Shown here piece after piece: positions 39,040 to 47,244 of a stretch of 64,000 nt of DNA. The DNA is from Leptospira inadai serovar Lyme str. 10 (lineage in GTDB: Bacteria; Spirochaetota; Leptospiria; Leptospirales; Leptospiraceae). The position numbers and the translations under genes are program-made. The notes below the pieces were generated by a model. That model was not told where the DNA came from and did not search any database. It was given only the letters and a program-made list of their open reading frames with translations. Numbering within the stretch: position 1 is the first letter of the stretch; each line of letters opens with the position of its first letter. Where the stretch lies: assembly GCF_000243675.2 (NCBI RefSeq), contig NZ_AHMM02000025.1, positions 744,001 through 808,000 of the forward strand. The letters are read 5' to 3'.

Positions 39040-39450
39040 ATGTCTACATATCAGGAACGAGTTTTAGTCAACGGAAACGAGTATATTCTTCAACATCCCG
39101 GAACCAAGGAATGGATCAAACTTAAGTCCAAAATGTTTCGTATCACGGACGGTAATATGGATCTTTCCGTGGTTTTGGAATATTGTTTCGATTACGTAGT
39201 ATTTCCTGATAAGGGAGCTCCGAAATTATCCATCGATGGTCCGCTCGATCCCGAGGGTCGTCCGATTATGCTCCAGCAGAAAGAATTAAAACAATGGATT
39301 CGAGAATTGGAGGAGGTTTGGGAGATCATCCTGCCTCGATTTCTTAGAGGGGAGTTGGAGCCCGGATTTTCCTGGCCAGAACCTAGACCGGAAAACGGTA
39401 CAGCGGCTAATGCAAATCAATCGGCTCGAGGAGTTTCGTCTAAAGCGTGA
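39040..39450 (+). CDS. Tail assembly chaperone, first ORF
   Basis: 136 residues without a family I recognise by sequence. Its place, between tube and tape-measure genes, and its overlap with a second small ORF in another frame are those of the tail assembly chaperone pair (gpG/gpGT). It ends with an Ala/Asn-rich, probably disordered C-terminus. The stop codon is at 39448-39450. Confidence 0.65.
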   Translation: MSTYQERVLVNGNEYILQHPGTKEWIKLKSKMFRITDGNMDLSVVLEYCFDYVVFPDKGAPKLSIDGPLDPEGRPIMLQQKELKQWIRELEEVWEIILPRFLRGELEPGFSWPEPRPENGTAANANQSARGVSSKA

Positions 39451-39604
39451 ACTCGACGAGGAAATCGCGATCTGGAGACCTGTTGTGAACGGAATTCTCA
39501 CTTATACCGAAGCATGTGAAATGCCTCCTCGCGATTTGGCAAAAGCGAATCTTCTTGTGGACCGAATGATGAAGGAGCAGCAGCAGGCTGCGAATAAAAG
39601 GTAA
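39410..39604 (+). CDS. Tail assembly chaperone, second ORF (overlapping, possible frameshift product)
   Basis: 64 residues (MQINRLEEFRLKRELDEEIA and following) in the +1 frame relative to the preceding ORF. The frame is open from 39290, overlapping the first chaperone ORF by about 160 bases. The internal ATG at 39410 has no clear ribosome binding site. It is either a separate protein or the C-terminal extension made by a ribosomal frameshift (+1 or -2), as in many tailed phages. The tape-measure ATG follows after 10 bases. Confidence 0.6.
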   Translation: MQINRLEEFRLKRELDEEIAIWRPVVNGILTYTEACEMPPRDLAKANLLVDRMMKEQQQAANKR

Positions 39605-39614
39605 TAGTGCTGCG

Positions 39615-41327
39615 ATGTCAGATCTGTCCATCAGTGTAGAATTCAAGTTCAAAAATAGCGGGTTGAAAAACCTGGTTACATTGAACAATGAACTTTCGAG
39701 AACGGTCGGAATTCTTGGCGATCTAACTAAGTCACAACAAGCTTATAGTGCCTCCTTCGCTAACGCCGGAAAGGATGCAAAAAAGGGAGCAGGCTCGATA
39801 ATCGAGACTGCGTCGAAAGGTTTCGACGGTTTGATTAAGGCGGCTAAAGGACCACTGGAAGCTTTCGATGCGATTCGAGAGCAAGAGATGGCTGCAAAGA
39901 ATTTAGCAAAGGACGCTTTTCCTGCCCTACAACAAGCAATAAAGAACACAATAAAGTCGTCTCGAGGTTTATCGAACCAAGTGGACTTGTACAAAGAAGT
40001 TAATAAAGCCGTATCGGAATACGGCGTATCGATTCAATATATAAATAATTCTCTTCCCGGATTCCAAAAGCTTTCTGTAATAACGGGGAAATCCTTGGCC
40101 GAACTTTACCGTGATGCAAATAATGCGATTAAAAGTGGATCGACCAGTTTTCTAAACAATGCAGTATTCGCAGAATCCCTAAAGAATTTGCAGAAACAAA
40201 AGAAAAGTTTTTCGGATCTTTCCAAGGCGGAGAGGGAAAATCTCATAATGGGTGTTCTGCAAAATGAGGTGACCAGAGAGTATAATACTGAGGTGGACAA
40301 AGGATATGGAATTAATAAGCGCTTTAATAATAGTATCGACACATTAAAATCTACTATGGGAGGATTCCTCGGCAGTGAATTACTACCTTTGGCTGAGAAA
40401 TTCCTATATCTTATCGGTTTGCTGACCGAAACGGAAAACGGTCTCGGTTTATTGAAAATAGCCGCGAAGGCCGTTCCATTCTTGATTCTGTTTGCTGGCG
40501 TGGTTAAAGTAATCAGTGCGTTTCAGTCGTTGAAAGAGATGATTTCTTCCATTTTTTCGCCGGGGAAGGGAACCTTTAATAAATACTTTGAAAATATCTA
40601 TAAAAAAATATTGCCGAAGATGAGGGATTGGATTCGCCTTTTGGGCAGGTCTTTTGCCACTTTCGGTAGAATTCTCAGCTCAGGATTTGCACGAGCGATT
40701 CAAGTGTTAGGAAGTGCATTGGGGGGTTTTGGTAGAGTTATCGGAACGTTGATATCGAGCGGATTAAGATTATTGGTTCCCATATTAATTTCTGGCGCTT
40801 CGGCGGCTTGGGCTTTCCTGGCTCCTATATTATTATTAGTAGGAAAGTTTATATTAATTGCAGCAGCGGTTGCCGCGGTGATTTACGGACTCGATCAATT
40901 ATACGGACTATTAACAGGCGGCAAAAGTTTTATTAAGGATTTTGTAGATTGGATCGGCAGTCTTAATCTCCCGCAAAAATTTCAATCCGGACTCAGTAGC
41001 ATGGGTAATTTCTTTTCCTCGAATAATCCGGCACCTTCCAGCAATAGTCCCGCTCCGGCAACACCGTCAGGAACCGGAGCGGTTAGCGGTATAAATTCCA
41101 GTCTATTCGGAGGACTCGGATCAAGTATTTTTTCTCTCGGCGCTCCTGGTGGTGGAAACGGTGGCGGCTCCGGTTCGGTGGTCGTCCAAAACGTGGTGGG
41201 GACCTTAACCATAAATGTTAGCGGACCTGGTGAAGCGGGTCGGGAAATAAAGGATGCCGTCATGAGGGCGCTAGACGAACTCTCCCAGGACGTACTCCCG
41301 GCGAAATTAGGAATGGTGATCCCGTAA
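39615..41327 (+). CDS. Tail tape-measure protein
   Basis: 570 residues. The N-terminus is helical and coiled (VTLNNELSRTVGILGDLTKS); the middle contains hydrophobic segments (AKAVPFLILFAGVVKVISAF, LVPILISGASAAWAFLAPIL, FILIAAAVAAVIYGLDQLYG). The C-terminus is a Gly/Ser/Pro-rich linker followed by VVQNVVGTLTINVSG. At about 0.15 nm per residue this length would set a tail of about 85 nm, short for a myovirus; that figure is an estimate. The next gene's ATG directly follows its stop. Confidence 0.85.
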   Translation: MSDLSISVEFKFKNSGLKNLVTLNNELSRTVGILGDLTKSQQAYSASFANAGKDAKKGAGSIIETASKGFDGLIKAAKGPLEAFDAIREQEMAAKNLAKDAFPALQQAIKNTIKSSRGLSNQVDLYKEVNKAVSEYGVSIQYINNSLPGFQKLSVITGKSLAELYRDANNAIKSGSTSFLNNAVFAESLKNLQKQKKSFSDLSKAERENLIMGVLQNEVTREYNTEVDKGYGINKRFNNSIDTLKSTMGGFLGSELLPLAEKFLYLIGLLTETENGLGLLKIAAKAVPFLILFAGVVKVISAFQSLKEMISSIFSPGKGTFNKYFENIYKKILPKMRDWIRLLGRSFATFGRILSSGFARAIQVLGSALGGFGRVIGTLISSGLRLLVPILISGASAAWAFLAPILLLVGKFILIAAAVAAVIYGLDQLYGLLTGGKSFIKDFVDWIGSLNLPQKFQSGLSSMGNFFSSNNPAPSSNSPAPATPSGTGAVSGINSSLFGGLGSSIFSLGAPGGGNGGGSGSVVVQNVVGTLTINVSGPGEAGREIKDAVMRALDELSQDVLPAKLGMVIP

Positions 41328-41900
41328 ATGCTTTCTTCCGCTCGTTCAATTTATCAAAGCGCCTTAACTTCCGGAAAAACTTTCCTGAGTTCGGCAAGCA
41401 ACGGGCAAGATCAGGTTATTTTCGATTCCACAATTACTGTCTCGAAAGAGGTTTCAGGAAAGGGAACAAATCATGCGATCGAAAAAGGGGCGGACGTCAC
41501 CGATCATATCAATTACGAGCCGCTGACTATGCACCTCACTGCGATCATCTCGGATTCAAACTACTTCCCGTTTTTCCACCTTCGCGGGACGGTCGAGGAT
41601 AGACTGGCGATGTTAGAAACGTGGATGATGTCCAAAGAAATTTTGAATTATTCCGTCTATGATTATGGAACGATAAAAAATGTTTTTATCGAATCCTATA
41701 AAGAAGATTCGACCATAGATACCGGAGATGGCCGGCAAATTGAACTCACGCTCAAACAAATAATCATCGTAGATTCCAAATCGCAGGATATCCCTTTGCG
41801 AAACGGTGTTACCAAAAAAGGACCTTCCCCTCCGTCGAGTACCTCAACCACAGGAAATGCGGGCGCAAGTAAACCGGTGTGTTCATCAGTGGGAGGATAG
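41328..41900 (+). CDS. Dit-like baseplate protein
   Basis: 190 residues. SNGQDQVIFDSTITVSKEVS, VTDHINYEPLTMHLTAIISD and the IELTLKQIIIVDSK strand match the N-terminal domain of Dit-like phage tail proteins. The last 30 residues are Ser/Thr/Pro-rich. It should form the hub ring connecting tube and baseplate. Start codon abuts the tape-measure stop. Confidence 0.72.
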   Translation: MLSSARSIYQSALTSGKTFLSSASNGQDQVIFDSTITVSKEVSGKGTNHAIEKGADVTDHINYEPLTMHLTAIISDSNYFPFFHLRGTVEDRLAMLETWMMSKEILNYSVYDYGTIKNVFIESYKEDSTIDTGDGRQIELTLKQIIIVDSKSQDIPLRNGVTKKGPSPPSSTSTTGNAGASKPVCSSVGG

Positions 41901-41906
41901 GAATCG

Positions 41907-42248
41907 TTGGATTTACAATATCTCCCGCTTACTGTCGACGAGGTTCCCGTCGAAAAGGACTTCCTGATCGGCGAAACCTATTCCTTTCGGTTTCTTTATA
42001 ACGATAGGACCGATTTTTATACCTGTACGATTTTGGATCTGGACGGGAATATTCTCTTTATAACGAAAATTTTATATGCTACTCCGTTGATCGACTCTGT
42101 AGTAGAAGGCTTAAACGTAAACCGGAAGATACTGCCCTTGAACCCTCAAGAAATCGAGCAGGCTAGCATTTTACAGGGGCAGGTTGTAAATCGAGCGTCT
42201 CTAGGCTCGACGATTTTGCTCTTGTTGGGAAATATTATTCCGTCATGA
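41907..42248 (+). CDS. Baseplate plug-like protein
   Basis: 113 residues (MDLQYLPLTVDEVPVEKDFL and following), mostly beta. The position between the Dit-like and hub genes, the size and a SFRFLYNDRTDFYTCTILDL segment agree with baseplate plug proteins of simple myoviruses. The start is TTG at 41907, preceded by GGGAGGATAG. The stop overlaps the hub start by 4 bases. Confidence 0.65.
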   Translation: MDLQYLPLTVDEVPVEKDFLIGETYSFRFLYNDRTDFYTCTILDLDGNILFITKILYATPLIDSVVEGLNVNRKILPLNPQEIEQASILQGQVVNRASLGSTILLLLGNIIPS

Positions 42249-43039
42249 CGGCGCTGTACAATAGAGTGGCGACGGTAAATATCGGAGGAAGAGAATTTTC
42301 TTATCCTCCATTTTCCATCGAATTTGTGCAGGAATTCAAATTCAAAAATCCTCAATCAACCACTCTTAAACTATACAATCCTGCACCGGATACGATCGGG
42401 GTCTTCGAGGCTAAAAAGAAAGGTCAAGGAAAAGTATATCCGAACGTGACAGTTTCGGCCGGCTACAAAGAGGATTCCGGGACCGTCGTTTTGGGAGAGG
42501 CTTTCGCCTATACCGTAGTTCAGGAAGGCTTAGACAGAATTTTAGAAGTGAAAATCTCGGATAAGGCCACAAAATGGAGCACTGCAATTTTAAATAAAAG
42601 TTATAAGAATGTAAGCGCCGAATTTATCGTCAGGGATATCTGCAAAACTTTGAGCATTACCCCGGGAGAAATTAATTTAGGCATCGGAAAATTTTATGAG
42701 TCCATCGTTCTCGGTCGTTTCAAGGATTCGATCCAAAAATTGACGAGGGAAACCAATTCGGAATTCTTCTTTAAAAACGGACTTTTAACGATAGTTCCAT
42801 CGAATCCGAAAGTTAAAACTATCGTTAGCCTGGATTCGGATTCGGGACTATTAGAGCGACCACAGAAGACTTCGGACGGCTACAAGATAAAAACATTATT
42901 TTTATATAATTTAAACTTAAGCGATGTGGTCCAAATTAATTCCAAGGAAGTGAATGTTAGAGCGAGCATCACGAAAGTGAATCGGACTTTTTCTACGTTC
43001 GGTGACGCTTATTGTGAATTCGAGGTCGTACCTGTATGA
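42245..43039 (+). CDS. Baseplate hub protein (gp27/gpD-like)
   Basis: 264 residues. YPPFSIEFVQEFKFKNPQST, AEFIVRDICKTLSITPGEIN and FKDSIQKLTRETNSEFFFKN are typical of the hub proteins that form the first baseplate ring and hold the spike. The ATG overlaps the preceding stop (ATGA) and its stop overlaps the spike gene by 4 bases. Confidence 0.78.
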   Translation: MTALYNRVATVNIGGREFSYPPFSIEFVQEFKFKNPQSTTLKLYNPAPDTIGVFEAKKKGQGKVYPNVTVSAGYKEDSGTVVLGEAFAYTVVQEGLDRILEVKISDKATKWSTAILNKSYKNVSAEFIVRDICKTLSITPGEINLGIGKFYESIVLGRFKDSIQKLTRETNSEFFFKNGLLTIVPSNPKVKTIVSLDSDSGLLERPQKTSDGYKIKTLFLYNLNLSDVVQINSKEVNVRASITKVNRTFSTFGDAYCEFEVVPV

Positions 43040-43662
43040 GTTTTGCCGAACTTTTGGAAACGTACGTGGATATGAGAGAACGTGGGATCCAGGTGGGAAT
43101 GGTTTGTAAGATCGAATCCTTTAATGCTTCCACTATGAGAGCCGATATTCTTCCTCTCATAAAAGAGCAGAATATTTTGGACGAGGTTTCGGATTATCCG
43201 GTGATTCCGGACATACCCGTTCAATTCGTCCAGATCGGTGCCGGTTGTTATATCAAACCGTTTTACCAACAAGGCGATCTGGTTTGGGTCGGTTTTTCCA
43301 CCTTTGATATTAGAAAAAGTTTAAACGCGCAGAAAGAGACCGTAACCTTGGAATCTAAAACCTTCGGTTTGGAAAACGCCTGCGTATTAGCGAGAATCGC
43401 GGAGCGGTCTTGGACAGAACCCCAAAATTTAATCAAATTTGAAAACGGAAAATTGACTTTGAAGGTAGGCTCGACGGAAGTTGCCATTGGTTCTTCCGGG
43501 GTCGAAGTGACCGGAGATTTCAAGGCCTCGGGCAATGTGGAAGGCGGGCATGTGATCGAAAACGGTCTTTCGATCGGACAAATCAAATCCGGATTCAATG
43601 CTCACGTTCATGCTTTTGTCGCAGCGACATCTCCGACCGCTGCACCCGGAACACCATTATGA
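43036..43662 (+). CDS. Gp138-type membrane-puncturing spike protein
   Basis: 208 residues. The N-terminal OB-fold (RGIQVGMVCKIESFNASTMR, FVQIGAGCYIKPFYQQGDLV) is that of the Gp138 family. A beta-helical region (GNVEGGHVIENGLSIGQIKS) leads to HVHAFV close to the C-terminus. That HxH pair resembles the iron-binding tip of phage spikes. It would pierce the outer membrane of the target cell. Overlaps both neighbours by 4 bases. Confidence 0.85.
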   Translation: MSFAELLETYVDMRERGIQVGMVCKIESFNASTMRADILPLIKEQNILDEVSDYPVIPDIPVQFVQIGAGCYIKPFYQQGDLVWVGFSTFDIRKSLNAQKETVTLESKTFGLENACVLARIAERSWTEPQNLIKFENGKLTLKVGSTEVAIGSSGVEVTGDFKASGNVEGGHVIENGLSIGQIKSGFNAHVHAFVAATSPTAAPGTPL

Positions 43663-44018
43663 AAACATTAAAAGTAGAAAATAATGATTTAGTTTATAAA
43701 AACGGCCGGCTGGTTCAGCTGGAAGGGATCGATGCACTAGAGCAGATTTTGGGCAACCGTTTGAAACTCTTTTTAGGGGAATGGTTTCTTGCTCCAGCCG
43801 AGGGAGTGGATTGGATCGGTTTAGTCGATCAGGGTCCTTTTTTACAGCCCGGATTTATCAATGCCGTAAAGACTGCCCTGCTTAAGGAACCTTCCGTTAC
43901 TTCGATTACGAAATTAGATGCAAGCTTTGATCGAGCGGCTCGTCAAGTTACGATCACCTTCCAAGTCCAATCGAGTCTAGGTATACTCAGTAGTACGGTT
44001 TCCGGAGGTACTTTATGA
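43659..44018 (+). CDS. Baseplate wedge protein gp25-like (DUF2634)
   Basis: 119 residues. Residues 20-60 (LEGIDALEQILGNRLKLFLG then EWFLAPAEGVDWIGLV) carry the conserved gp25/DUF2634 core that nucleates sheath assembly on the baseplate. The stop overlaps the start of the J gene by 4 bases. Confidence 0.83.
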   Translation: MKTLKVENNDLVYKNGRLVQLEGIDALEQILGNRLKLFLGEWFLAPAEGVDWIGLVDQGPFLQPGFINAVKTALLKEPSVTSITKLDASFDRAARQVTITFQVQSSLGILSSTVSGGTL

Positions 44019-45214
44019 CGTTCGGAGTTACCGTACAAGGTTTTAATAGAAAATTATATTCCGATATTCTACAATCCTTGGAGGATCGAGCCCGTCTGCC
44101 GGAAAATTTCGGTCCCGACATCGATCTATCTCCCTACGGAGAGCTGGGAATGATTCTGCAGAACGTCGCGAAGGAAATCGATACCGTCTGGCAGGGTTTG
44201 GAAGATACATACTATTCGAAATATATAAATTTGGCCGACGGAGTCCAACTGGATAGGATTGTTGCTCAAGGCGGTATTTCTCGCTTACCTGCCAGAAAAT
44301 CGGTCGTTCAGGTTACCGTCGTCGGCACTATCGGTGCGACGGTTCCTCCAGGATTTTTGGTTCAGACTCCCCAAGGCATTCAGTTCGAGGTGGTTACTCC
44401 TGCGGTTTTGACCAGCGCTGCGGGAGTCGAGTTTACGTTTAGAAGCATCGATACCGGATCCCAAACAAACGTCCCGGCTGGGGCGATTACGGATATCGTT
44501 ACTCCTGCCGCCGGAATCAATTCCGTTTCGAATTCGCAACCTTCTTTGGGAGGAGGACCGGTAGAAACCGATGCCGAATTGAGGCAGCGATATAAGGACC
44601 GGGAATCGTCGGGCGGTTCCTCCTTGCCGGCGATTCGTGAAACCTTACTTCGTGTTCCGAACGTTACGACCGTTTTCGTTTACGAGAATGCGACGAGCGT
44701 TGTCGTAAACGGTCGACCTCCTCATTCTATCGAAATCGTGGTTTCCGGCACCGCAGCGGATTCCGATTTGGGAACGGCGATATTCAATTCTAAACCCGCC
44801 GGAATCGAAACATTCGGTACTCATTCCTTTACGGTAGCCGACGCAAACGGACAGACACACGTAATGAACTGGTCTGTTCCTACCGCGAAGGTGGTCAACG
44901 TCATCGTAAACATTACGAAAAATACAAATTGGACCGACTCCAGTATTCCCGTCGTTAAAACGAGAGTCGTGCAAGCTATCGGCGGTGCGGATACGATCGG
45001 AACGCAGGTCACCGAATATCACGGATTGGATGTAGGTCAAAGCGTGGTTGCTTGGGAGATCATTGCGAATCTGGATAAAATTCCTGGGATAGACGATGTC
45101 ACGGTTTGGACTGCGTTTGCACCGGCGGTTCCGTCGTCTTCCGCCAAGCTTGTGGTGGGAGCAACCGAATTCGCTCAAACGTTTACGGCTAACATTACGG
45201 TGAATGTAGCATGA
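44015..45214 (+). CDS. Baseplate J (gp47-like) protein
   Basis: 399 residues with the baseplate J/gp47 pattern: GELGMILQNVAKEIDTVWQG, YINLADGVQLDRIVAQGGIS, VPPGFLVQTPQGIQF, then LGGGPVETDAELRQRYKDRE. It forms the wedge with gp25 and gpI. Overlap of 4 bases with the next gene. Confidence 0.92.
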   Translation: MTFGVTVQGFNRKLYSDILQSLEDRARLPENFGPDIDLSPYGELGMILQNVAKEIDTVWQGLEDTYYSKYINLADGVQLDRIVAQGGISRLPARKSVVQVTVVGTIGATVPPGFLVQTPQGIQFEVVTPAVLTSAAGVEFTFRSIDTGSQTNVPAGAITDIVTPAAGINSVSNSQPSLGGGPVETDAELRQRYKDRESSGGSSLPAIRETLLRVPNVTTVFVYENATSVVVNGRPPHSIEIVVSGTAADSDLGTAIFNSKPAGIETFGTHSFTVADANGQTHVMNWSVPTAKVVNVIVNITKNTNWTDSSIPVVKTRVVQAIGGADTIGTQVTEYHGLDVGQSVVAWEIIANLDKIPGIDDVTVWTAFAPAVPSSSAKLVVGATEFAQTFTANITVNVA

Positions 45215-46161
45215 CGGCTTTCGATGCCTTACAGAAATTTCCCCAGTCGATCTTAAACCGGGAGCCGGGATCTTTTTTAGGAAGACTCTGGGGTTTGATT
45301 TCCGCCGAGCTGGACGAAATAGAACTGCAGCTACAGGCTTTAAAGGATTTAGAATACATTTATTATGCGTCCGGGGTTAATTTGGACGCTCTCGGCCAGT
45401 TATTGAACGAAACAAGAGTCCCGGGACAAAACGACGATACGTACAGGCTATTTATTTTAATAGCGATTAGTAAGAGACTCGCGAAAGGAACACTGCCCGA
45501 AATCATCGAAATCGGTAAGACGATCGCCGGATTGGAGAACGGAACGGTATTTATTCCGCAGGAACTCTATAGCGATCTCGACCCGTTGCATCTGGATGCA
45601 CTCTCTTTATTGGATGGATTAGAACCTTTGGACCCGAGCTCGAAAAGCCCCGCTTCCTTCGAGCTGGACGTGGAAGGGGATGTGGATCATCTCAAAGTTC
45701 CCACATTGCTCGCAAAAGCCGTGGATTCGATCCGTCCTGCGGGAGTATATGCAAAAACCAGAATACGATTTTTATTTTTGGAAAGAGTCGGGAGAGCCTA
45801 CACGAAGCGAAGCGGCTTTTTGGACGGAACGGGCCTATTTGACGGGTTGACCTTGCGAAATACCCAGGCAAATTATGCTATCGACCAAGGCGCTATCGGT
45901 GACGGAGGAATCGCTCCTCCCGGGCCTTCGGATACAGGGCTGACTCATGAGCTTTCCCGTAAGCCGATCCATATCCAACTGCTTTCCGACGGAACTCGGG
46001 AATATACGGTCTCGCTATCGTATTCCGAATTGAACGGCGATAACTTGAACGAGTTGGCCTTTTTTTCGGGAGGACGATTGGTGTTCAAAGATTTCTTCGA
46101 TTCAAAGCCGAAAGATATTACATTAGTATATGATTTTAAACTGAAGGAGACCGCGATATAA
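45211..46161 (+). CDS. Tail protein I/gp48-like baseplate wedge component
   Basis: 316 residues. LQALKDLEYIYYASGVNLDA, LGQLLNETRVPGQNDDTYRL and KRLAKGTLPEIIEIGKTIAG match the DUF2612/gpI-type wedge proteins downstream of J. The C-terminal half (from about 190) is a separate beta region that likely contacts the fibres. Its stop TAA shares one base with the following ATG (TAATG). Confidence 0.8.
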   Translation: MTAFDALQKFPQSILNREPGSFLGRLWGLISAELDEIELQLQALKDLEYIYYASGVNLDALGQLLNETRVPGQNDDTYRLFILIAISKRLAKGTLPEIIEIGKTIAGLENGTVFIPQELYSDLDPLHLDALSLLDGLEPLDPSSKSPASFELDVEGDVDHLKVPTLLAKAVDSIRPAGVYAKTRIRFLFLERVGRAYTKRSGFLDGTGLFDGLTLRNTQANYAIDQGAIGDGGIAPPGPSDTGLTHELSRKPIHIQLLSDGTREYTVSLSYSELNGDNLNELAFFSGGRLVFKDFFDSKPKDITLVYDFKLKETAI

Positions 46162-47066
46162 TGGGTATTCCAAATCCGAATAAATCTAGAACCTGGGATA
46201 AGAACACTCCGAATGATGGCGTTTTATTGGATGTGGAGTTCAATAGTCTCTATGCGAATGATAACGCATTACAATCTCAGAGAGATGCGGACATTGCGAA
46301 TTTGCAAGCCCAGATCAATGCATTGACCGCCGCTATCGGTCAATCGAATGTCCCGTTAGGCGCGATTATCGAATATGATTTTCCGGATATTCCCTCCGGA
46401 TTTCAGATCGCCAATGGGCAAGCCGTTTCCAGGACCACGTATTCTACTCTCTGGGCGAAAGTTCATAGATCCGTTTCGGGGATGGATACCGCGGCAAATC
46501 GGATTCAATCCGCTTCACACGGTTTGACTGCGGGGCAGTTGATTAAATTTTCTTTTACCGGCGGGGGAGTCACCGCGAATACTTCGTACTATGTGATCAA
46601 TCCTACATCGAACGATTTTCAAATTTCTTTGACATCCGGAGGGACTGCAATCGTTCTCATCGCAAATCAAACGGGAGACTTGATTACTCATATCCAGTAC
46701 GGTTTCGGTGACGGTTCGTCCACATTTGCGCTTCCGGATCGGAGAGGGGTTTTTGCTCGAGGCGCCGGGTTGCATGCCACAAGAGCGAAGGCAGCCGGAG
46801 GGAATTATAACGGCGGAGCTATCGGCTTCGAAGGGCAAGATGCTATGCAGGGACATTTTCATGCTCAGGATAATGGGGTTGGAGCTACGGGAGGCTCTTT
46901 GCCTCTGGGAATTTATTCGGGCTATTATAATTATCCGGCATATCCTGGTACAGTTTTGAAGAACGTAACTAGTCCGGTTACCGACGGAACTAACGGAATT
47001 CCTAGAACTGGAAACGAAACGGCGCCGGCTTCCACGGGTGTTCAATATATCGTTAGAGTGCAGTAA
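46161..47066 (+). CDS. Tail fibre 1 (collar-domain protein)
   Basis: 301 residues. An N-terminal attachment segment (GIPNPNKSRTWDKNTPNDGV) is followed by a coiled coil (about 35-58), the tail collar fold (VPLGAIIEYDFPDIPSGFQI and, later, FALPDRRGVFARGAG), and a C-terminal tip ending GIPRTGNETAPASTGVQYIV. A beta domain (SHGLTAGQLIKFSFTGGGV to IANQTGD, about 115-175) is inserted in the collar. A close paralogue follows at 47245. It should bind the receptor on the target cell. Confidence 0.88.
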   Translation: MGIPNPNKSRTWDKNTPNDGVLLDVEFNSLYANDNALQSQRDADIANLQAQINALTAAIGQSNVPLGAIIEYDFPDIPSGFQIANGQAVSRTTYSTLWAKVHRSVSGMDTAANRIQSASHGLTAGQLIKFSFTGGGVTANTSYYVINPTSNDFQISLTSGGTAIVLIANQTGDLITHIQYGFGDGSSTFALPDRRGVFARGAGLHATRAKAAGGNYNGGAIGFEGQDAMQGHFHAQDNGVGATGGSLPLGIYSGYYNYPAYPGTVLKNVTSPVTDGTNGIPRTGNETAPASTGVQYIVRVQ

Positions 47067-47212
47067 CGGTTATTAATGATCGTTAAATATCCATAGGTAT
47101 AATAAAATACATGGTTACTGATATTTTTTAGGATTCGATATGAATTGGATACATTTTTGTAAATTACATTATTATAAACAACTAGTTTGCCTAGAACACA
47201 TTAACAGTACGT

Positions 47213-47224
47213 TACGGTACCGTA
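47213..47224. repeat. Perfect 12-bp palindrome between the two fibre genes
   Basis: TACGGTACCGTA, extended imperfectly by ACGT on each side (ACGT-TACGGTACCGTA-CGT). It lies immediately upstream of the AAGGAG ribosome binding site of fibre 2, where it could serve as an operator or a hairpin. Confidence 0.6.
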
Positions 47225-47244
47225 CGTAAGGAGATATTTTTATC

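Noticed and set aside
44645..45178. A 177-codon leftward frame opposite baseplate J
   Set aside because: The opposite strand codes for a clear baseplate J protein; the frame has no domain or start signal.
46515..47045. A 176-codon leftward frame opposite fibre 1
   Set aside because: Composition (Arg/Ser-rich) is that of antisense of a coding sequence; no homologous frame is needed to explain the region.
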